From JAVBQJ01 sp031549115 (GTDB lineage Bacteria > Verrucomicrobiota > Lentisphaeria > Victivallales > Victivallaceae): a stretch of DNA of 19,927 nucleotides. Under the pieces are notes generated by a model. It was given only the letters and a program-made list of their open reading frames with translations. It made no database searches and had not been told where the DNA came from. The stretch lies in the NCBI GenBank assembly GCA_031549115.1, contig JAVBQJ010000075.1, forward strand, positions 1 to 19,927, in the 5' to 3' direction. Both the position numbers and the translations under genes were made by a program. Positions 15,599 to 19,927 of this stretch are shown piece by piece (position 1 is the stretch's first letter; every line of letters begins with the position of its first letter).

Positions 15599-17011
15599 AT
15601 GTGGCAAAAAACGCCGGTGTCACTGGTTGCGCTGTTATTGGTTCCCGGAATGGTGGCGACGGCGCGTGTCGCCGTGGCGCCGATCTTTTCCGACCATATG
15701 GTGCTGCAGCAGGAGCGTCCGATTCCAGTGTGGGGTACCGCCGACCCCGGCGAAGAGATTGCCGTTTCTTTCGACGGCCGGACATGGCGGGGCGTGGCCG
15801 GAGACGACGGCCGCTGGGAAGTAGTGCTGCCGTCGATGCCAGCGGCGAAGGCGGGGCGCGTGTTGACGGTGACGGGGGAAAATACCTGGAGAGCCGAGGA
15901 TGTGGTGGTAGGCGATGTCTGGCTGTGCTCCGGCCAATCCAACATGGACTGGCCATTGGCGCAAAGCGATGGCGGGCCGGAGGAGATCAACGCATCCGGC
16001 GATAAGGGGATGTTGCGTTTATTCAAGCTGCCGTATTCCTCGGATATTGCGCCGCAGGTGGAAGTGAAAGCACAATGGGCGGTCGCGACTCAGGAATCCC
16101 TGAAGGGCTTTTCCGGCGTCGCATACTTCTTCGGAGACCGGTTGAACCGGGAGCTGGCGATACCGATCGGACTGATCAACGCCAGTTGGGGAGGAACCCG
16201 GATTGAACCGTGGATTCCGGCGGAAGGCTTTCAAGCAATTCCTGAGTTGGCCGCGATCCGCGCGGCGCGGCATGAGCCGCAGGATCCGCAACAGCCGACG
16301 GTCATATACAACGGGATCTTGAACCCCATCGCGCCCTTCGCGTTGCGCGGCGCCATCTGGTATCAGGGCGAATCGAATGTGAGCGATGAGATGCTCTACA
16401 AAGCCAAACTGGAGGCGCTGGTGCGTGGCTGGCGGTTGAAGTTCCGGAACCCGGAGCTTCCATTTTATCTGGTTGAGCTGGCGCCGTTCCACTACGGCGA
16501 CGATGGCGGAATGCTGCCTCGATTCTGGGAGGCGCAACGCGCGTTTGCAGAGTCGGAACCGCATACCGCCATGGCGGTGATCAACGACATCGGCAATCCG
16601 GCCGATATTCATCCGACCGACAAGAAAACCGTCGGAAACCGGCTGGCCGCTTTGGCGTTGCAATATGATTACGGCCAAATCGGCTTGGCGGCGGAAGCGC
16701 CGGTGGCGGTGCGCGCGGCCTTCCTGCCGGGCAAAGTGGAAGTTCGCTTCAAGCATGCGGAAATATTGGCGAGTGCCGATGGCGAGGCGATACGGTATTT
16801 TGAAGTGGCCGGCGCGGATGGCGTCTGGTTCTCGGCCGTGGCGGCATTGAACGGCAATCTGGCCGTCGTGACCTGCGACCGGGTGGCGGAGCCGCGGATG
16901 GTACGCTATGCCTGGGATCAGGCGATAAAGACCAATCTGGTCAACGAAGGCGGGGTTCCGGCAGATGCGTTCCGGATGGGGACGGCAGGAAACAGTCTGG
17001 AGAAGCATTGA
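15599..17011 (+). CDS. Exported sialate O-acetylesterase-like SGNH hydrolase
   Basis: The product is 470 aa. ATG at 15599 is chosen because GGTGGAG precedes it by about 6 bp; a TTG at 15581 is in frame. Residues 1-22 are a signal peptide (LVALLLVPGMVATA). An N-terminal beta domain (about 25-100, SDHMVLQQERPIPVWG) precedes the SGNH domain. The nucleophile S114 is in GQSNM, the oxyanion/block motif is WYQGESN (254-260), and D336/H338 in NPADIHPTDK complete the site. The family removes 9-O-acetyl groups from sialic acids, but many environmental members act on other acetylated glycans. There is no sialidase or sialic acid lyase here, so xylan-, mannan- or mucin-like acetyl groups remain open. A 53-bp gap separates it from the previous gene. 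Its stop overlaps the start of a decayed gene at 17011. Confidence 0.88.
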   Translation: MWQKTPVSLVALLLVPGMVATARVAVAPIFSDHMVLQQERPIPVWGTADPGEEIAVSFDGRTWRGVAGDDGRWEVVLPSMPAAKAGRVLTVTGENTWRAEDVVVGDVWLCSGQSNMDWPLAQSDGGPEEINASGDKGMLRLFKLPYSSDIAPQVEVKAQWAVATQESLKGFSGVAYFFGDRLNRELAIPIGLINASWGGTRIEPWIPAEGFQAIPELAAIRAARHEPQDPQQPTVIYNGILNPIAPFALRGAIWYQGESNVSDEMLYKAKLEALVRGWRLKFRNPELPFYLVELAPFHYGDDGGMLPRFWEAQRAFAESEPHTAMAVINDIGNPADIHPTDKKTVGNRLAALALQYDYGQIGLAAEAPVAVRAAFLPGKVEVRFKHAEILASADGEAIRYFEVAGADGVWFSAVAALNGNLAVVTCDRVAEPRMVRYAWDQAIKTNLVNEGGVPADAFRMGTAGNSLEKH

Positions 17012-17565
17012 TGAAATCACAATTCGAATATGCTTTGCGGCGGACTTTGCCGCCATGAAGTTTTGATAAAAACCTGGCTGAGCAGCTCCGGTATGTCCGC
17101 CAAAATCGCATTGATGAAGTCATCGTCAAAATCGATACGGAAGAGTTCTCCCACGGTCACGTGACCCCGGCGCGTGCTCGCGCGTATCAGAAAAATCTCT
17201 CTGCCGTCCGTGACGCGTTGGCTGCCATGCACGTGAGATACTCATTGAATCCCTGGCTCACCACCAACCATGCCGATCGTGGACGTAACGACGTGGCGCT
17301 GCTTCCCGGTTTACAGCCGATGGTCGGACACGACGGCATTCGTTGCTCTTTCTGCGCCTGTCACCTCGGAGAAGTCTGGCGCGGAAATGAAGTAACGGCA
17401 ACGAATCAAGCCGGATATCCACCCGCAAGACCAGGGGAATTGCAAACCTTATGATTGCAATACGGCATCAAAGGCGTCTTTTATGCTTCTCATCTTTGGC
17501 CAGATCGGTCGACCGAGCTGGCCGGCATCTCATCAACCCCCATTGCTTTAATTAGTTACCATTAA
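17011..17565 (+). pseudogene. Decayed gene, N-terminal part of a TIM-barrel glycosidase-like protein
   Basis: An ATG at 17011 overlaps the previous stop (TGATG) and has RBS GGAGAAG, so it was once the next operon gene. It reads MKSQFEYALRRTLPP and then hits TGA at 17056-17058. The same frame then continues for 131 codons with convincing protein sequence: NLAEQLRYVRQNRIDEVIVK, then TEEFSHG, RYSLNPWLTTNHADRGR, LLPGLQPMVGHDG and CSFCACHLGEVWR. A second TGA follows at 17452-17454, then 36 more sense codons (YGIKGVFYASHLWP) to TAA at 17563-17565. Sequence beyond about 17390 looks less protein-like, suggesting a deletion there. I believe it resembles a large uncharacterised Lentisphaerota/Planctomycete protein family with an NPWxTxxHxDRG motif, but cannot confirm this. 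A UGA-recoded gene is possible but unlikely. Confidence 0.65.
17039..17054 (+). other. Weak hairpin after the last intact operon gene
   Basis: GGCGG (17039-17043) pairs with CCGCC (17050-17054) across a 6-nt loop, 28 bp after the stop at 17011 and ending just before the premature TGA. Only ATGAAGTTTT follows, so a terminator function is doubtful. Confidence 0.25.
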
Positions 17566-17588
17566 AAGTCAAATCGAATTTGACTTTT
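17564..17588. promoter_or_regulatory. 25-bp perfect palindrome: operator or terminator
   Basis: AAAAGTCAAAT (17564-17574) and ATTTGACTTTT (17578-17588) are perfect 11-bp inverted arms around CGA. The right arm contains the -35 box of the promoter at 17580-17608. A-rich left and T-rich right ends also fit an intrinsic terminator readable from either strand, but the stem has only two GC pairs and would be weak as RNA. I favour an operator occluding the -35, with termination as the alternative. Confidence 0.55.
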
Positions 17589-17608
17589 TCCTCCTGCACC
17601 GATATACT
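17580..17608 (+). promoter_or_regulatory. Sigma70-type promoter for the repeat-protein gene
   Basis: TTGACT (17580-17585), 17-bp spacer, TATACT (17603-17608). Predicted start near 17615 gives a leader of about 225 nt before the ATG at 17841. The leader has no plus-strand gene that I can support. This indicates the repeat protein is transcribed separately from the catabolic operon. Confidence 0.7.
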
Positions 17609-17662
17609 AATGCAAGATTACAGTTTTATATACAAAACAGGGAACCGGACGGTAAAAACCGC

Positions 17663-17848
17663 TCAAAGCAATCGGTATACCTCCGGATTGGGTTCATTCG
17701 CACTCATGAAGTCATGCAAATACGCCTGGCAGGTTTGGTAATATTCGGGCCGCACGGAAGTGAAAACATAAAACGCGGCCTTGCAATACGACGGCGGAGG
17801 ATTGCAGAGGTTCCCTTGTTTCAATTGGAAGAGATTCGTCATGGCCAT
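17663..17848 (-). pseudogene. Short minus-strand frame, possible gene remnant (61 aa)
   Basis: A 61-codon frame runs antisense to the leader of the repeat-protein gene and overlaps its first 8 bases. Its sequence (YCKAAFYVFTSVRPEYYQT, then LHDFMSANEP) looks more protein-like than a random frame, but no RBS precedes the ATG and no family is recognised. It could be the tail of a lost gene or chance. Confidence 0.25.
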
Positions 17849-19927
17849 TTACAGCGGCGGTTCGCTTGTCAACAGTATTTTGTATTTACGCAAGGATGAT
17901 ATTGCTTGTGACATGGTAATTTCGCCCAGTGGCAAGATGTGCGTTTTCAGCGGAGGCACAGCCATGGTTGTCACCGTTGACCGAAACGGTGTGATGATTG
18001 TGGACGGCGGCGGCACGGCGACGGAAATCACTGTCGGCAGTGGCGGGCTGATGTATGTTTCCAGCGGCGGCATGGCGGTGGAAACCATTGTCGACAGCGG
18101 CGGGTTAATGTACGTTTCCGGCGGCGGCACGGCGACGGAAACGGTAATCGCGTCCGGTGGGCGCATGAAAATTTCGCTCGCGTCCGATACGCTTTGGACG
18201 GGAACCTCCGCGGGGGTTGCTTTCGAATATCGCTCTTCCGCAAACGGATTGGTTGTGGATGCCGCGACATCTTTATACGTTTCCAGCGGTGGCACAGCCA
18301 CGGCCGTCACCGTTGACAGAGATGGTATTATGATTGTTTTCAGCGGCGGCACGGCAACGGGAACCACAGTCAACAGCGGTGGTTCAATGACGGTTGGTTC
18401 CGGCGGCACGGCGACGGAAACGGAAGTTGCCTCCGGAGTGAAGATGGACGTCGTTCTGGCGAACGATACACTTTGGACAGGGACCTCGGGAGGCATTGCA
18501 TTCGAATATCGCTCTTCCGCAAGCGGATTGGTTGTGAATACCATGAAATCCTTGGATATCAACAGGGGCGGCACGGCGACGGCAACTACCGTCGACAGCG
18601 ACGGATGGGTGCGTGTTTTCAGCGGCGGCATGGCAGCGGAAACTGCCATCAATGGCGGCGTGATGATTGTTGACAGAGGCGGCGCGGCGACGGCAACTAT
18701 CATCGACGACAACGGACGGATGGAGGTTTGCAGCGGCGGCATGGCGACGGAAGCTACTGTTGAGAATGGGCAGGTCTATATTTCCAGAGACGCTCTGTTG
18801 ACGGCTGCCGCCGTCAACAGCTCCGGGCGAATACATGTTTTCAGCGGCGGCACGGCGGCGGCAACTACCGTCAACAATGGTGGAGCGATGTATGTTTCCG
18901 GCGGCGGTACGGCGCTGGAGACCGCAATTTCTTCCGGCGGAGCCCAATATATCTATTCCGGCGGGAGCGTTTTCAACCCTGTCCTGGCGCAATCCGGCTG
19001 GCTTTGTGTTTCCTCCGGCGGCTCGGCGGTCAATGTCGATTGGAAGCCGTTTCATGGGAATGTGTCGGTTTATGACGGCGCCTGGATCTCGTATGCAAGT
19101 ACGCTGACAGGCTGCTGGTACGGCAGCGGCCAGACTCTTTACTCCAGTGGCGGGACGATGTCGAATCTGACATTGGCGTCTGCCTCCATGTTCGTCATGG
19201 TCGGCGGCACGGCGACAGCAACCACCGTCAGCTTCGGGGGAATGTATGTTTCCAGCGGCGGCAGTGCAATTGACGCCGTTGCAATATTTTCCGGTGTTCT
19301 GGATATTGCCGGCGGGGCGGTTGTTGAAAATGCCGTCATACAAAACGGCGGGCGCATGATACTGGGGAAGAGTGCCGCCGCGTCGAACACTGTGATCCTG
19401 TCCGGCGGGAGCATCAGCGGCTGGTCCGGCAACTCCATGGTCAATCTGTTTGGGACCACTGTCATCGGCGGGCAGATTTCCTGCTCCGGCATCACCATCG
19501 ACGCCGGCGGCGGAGAGTTTGTTTTGGCCGCCAATCAGCGCAAATCGGAAGAGTATTCGTCGCTCATCAGCGATATTGCAAAAATCGTCAACGCCAATTT
19601 TTCCATACTTGTCGATACCAATATGGACGGAATCTACAGATTGGCCGGCAACGCCGCAACGTTCAACAGGAGTGTCACGGTTCGCAACACCGACATGCAG
19701 GCAATCGGCGTCCTGACGGTCGGTTCGACCATTGAAGTCGGTGCCAGTACGTATTCGCTGACGGTCTCCAGCGGGATGTTGGTATTAAACGCCGTCACGT
19801 CATTCTACAGCGACATGACGCTGTCGAGCGGTTCTTTGACGCTCTTTGACGGGGACAGCGCGGCGCGTATTGCCGTCACCTCGTCCGGGTGGATGCGCAT
19901 TTCCTCCGGAGGGACGGCGTCGGATAC
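17841..19927 (+). CDS. AIDA-type strand-loop-strand repeat protein, 3' end beyond the window
   Basis: An open frame of 695 codons starts at ATG 17841 (RBS GGAAGAG, 7 bp upstream) and has no stop before the window edge. After MAIYSGGSLVNSILYLRK it consists of degenerate repeats of about 19-20 residues of the form SGGTAT-TTV-SGG-M-V. This matches the autotransporter passenger strand-loop-strand repeat found in AIDA-I-like adhesins, predicted to stack as a beta helix. A 93-residue block is tandemly duplicated (about residues 94-279). A non-repeat segment (about 555-645, with NANFSILVDTNMDG and GVLTVGSTIEVGA) follows. No signal peptide is visible and the first repeat begins at residue 4, unlike classical autotransporters. 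The likely role is a surface or matrix protein. The export route and any C-terminal barrel or sorting domain lie outside the window. Confidence 0.85.
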   Translation, partial: MAIYSGGSLVNSILYLRKDDIACDMVISPSGKMCVFSGGTAMVVTVDRNGVMIVDGGGTATEITVGSGGLMYVSSGGMAVETIVDSGGLMYVSGGGTATETVIASGGRMKISLASDTLWTGTSAGVAFEYRSSANGLVVDAATSLYVSSGGTATAVTVDRDGIMIVFSGGTATGTTVNSGGSMTVGSGGTATETEVASGVKMDVVLANDTLWTGTSGGIAFEYRSSASGLVVNTMKSLDINRGGTATATTVDSDGWVRVFSGGMAAETAINGGVMIVDRGGAATATIIDDNGRMEVCSGGMATEATVENGQVYISRDALLTAAAVNSSGRIHVFSGGTAAATTVNNGGAMYVSGGGTALETAISSGGAQYIYSGGSVFNPVLAQSGWLCVSSGGSAVNVDWKPFHGNVSVYDGAWISYASTLTGCWYGSGQTLYSSGGTMSNLTLASASMFVMVGGTATATTVSFGGMYVSSGGSAIDAVAIFSGVLDIAGGAVVENAVIQNGGRMILGKSAAASNTVILSGGSISGWSGNSMVNLFGTTVIGGQISCSGITIDAGGGEFVLAANQRKSEEYSSLISDIAKIVNANFSILVDTNMDGIYRLAGNAATFNRSVTVRNTDMQAIGVLTVGSTIEVGASTYSLTVSSGMLVLNAVTSFYSDMTLSSGSLTLFDGDSAARIAVTSSGWMRISSGGTASD
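18122..18679 (+). repeat. Tandem 279-bp (93-codon) duplication inside the repeat-protein gene
   Basis: Copy 1 (18122-18400) and copy 2 (18401-18679) both start CGGCGGCACGGCGACGG. Both carry the unusual non-glycine block DTLWTGTS-G-AFEYRSSA-GLVV (coding DNA from 18186 and 18465). A 22-bp identical stretch begins at 18222 and 18501. All matched positions are 279 bp apart. Later parts have drifted, so the duplication is not recent. Confidence 0.8.

Noticed and set aside
17056..17058. Selenocysteine at the TGA codon 16
   Set aside because: The position is near the N-terminus of a glycosidase-like protein, not at a redox site. No clear SECIS hairpin is visible just downstream, and a second TGA follows in the same frame.
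18000..19300. CRISPR-like spaced repeats
   Set aside because: The repeated DNA words are in-frame coding repeats with variable spacing and drift, not identical direct repeats with unique spacers.
17849..19343. Long minus-strand frames (up to 319 codons) across the repeat-protein region
   Set aside because: They are mirror frames created by the GC-rich glycine/serine repeats. They yield monotonous Pro/Ala- or Arg/His-rich sequence with no RBS, while the plus strand has one continuous repeat protein.

Overview
The window looks like an accessory catabolic locus from a Lentisphaerota-type bacterium (Victivallis-like). This is an inference from three traits seen together: a short pseudopilin with the FTLIELLVV N-terminus and an H-X9-DG tail, several TIM-barrel glycosidase-like proteins of poorly characterised families, and a giant strand-loop-strand (AIDA-type) repeat protein. 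The sequence itself cannot fix the species. GC content is moderate to high in genes, with AT-rich intergenic promoters.

Layout. Positions 1-160 hold two abutting hairpins. On the minus strand lie a small unrecognised gene (161-571) and a GntR/FCD-type regulator (594-1259). A 265-bp AT-rich divergent region (1260-1524) carries a good sigma70-type promoter (TTGACA-16-TATACT) and two copies of a TCTATAGAA palindrome. Rightward from it, eleven tightly packed plus-strand genes run from 1525 to 17011: SDR dehydrogenase, Gfo/Idh/MocA-like protein, DegT-type aminotransferase, pseudopilin, GHL10-like TIM-barrel protein, exported LamG plus GH123-like glycosidase, exported CE7-like esterase, enolase-superfamily dehydratase, GHL6-like protein, D-2-hydroxyacid dehydrogenase, and exported sialate O-acetylesterase-like SGNH enzyme. 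Most gaps are under 10 bp or are 4-bp overlaps. The exceptions are 115 bp before the pseudopilin, 73 bp after it and 53 bp before the last gene.

A twelfth gene begins at 17011 with a TGATG-coupled start and its own RBS. It has an in-frame TGA at codon 16 and a second TGA later in the same frame, and appears to be a decayed glycosidase-like gene. Next comes a separate strong promoter (TTGACT-17-TATACT) whose -35 lies inside a 25-bp palindrome. About 230 nt further on starts a large repeat-rich protein with no signal peptide, which runs off the right edge.

How it fits together (inference): exported enzymes deacetylate and cleave an acetylated, probably amino-sugar- or uronate-containing glycan. 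Cytoplasmic GHL-type enzymes finish the oligosaccharides. The SDR, enolase-superfamily and 2-hydroxyacid dehydrogenase genes would oxidise and dehydrate a sugar acid, and the Gfo/Idh plus DegT pair would interconvert keto and amino sugars. The FCD-type regulator would sense an acid intermediate. No transporter is present in the window.
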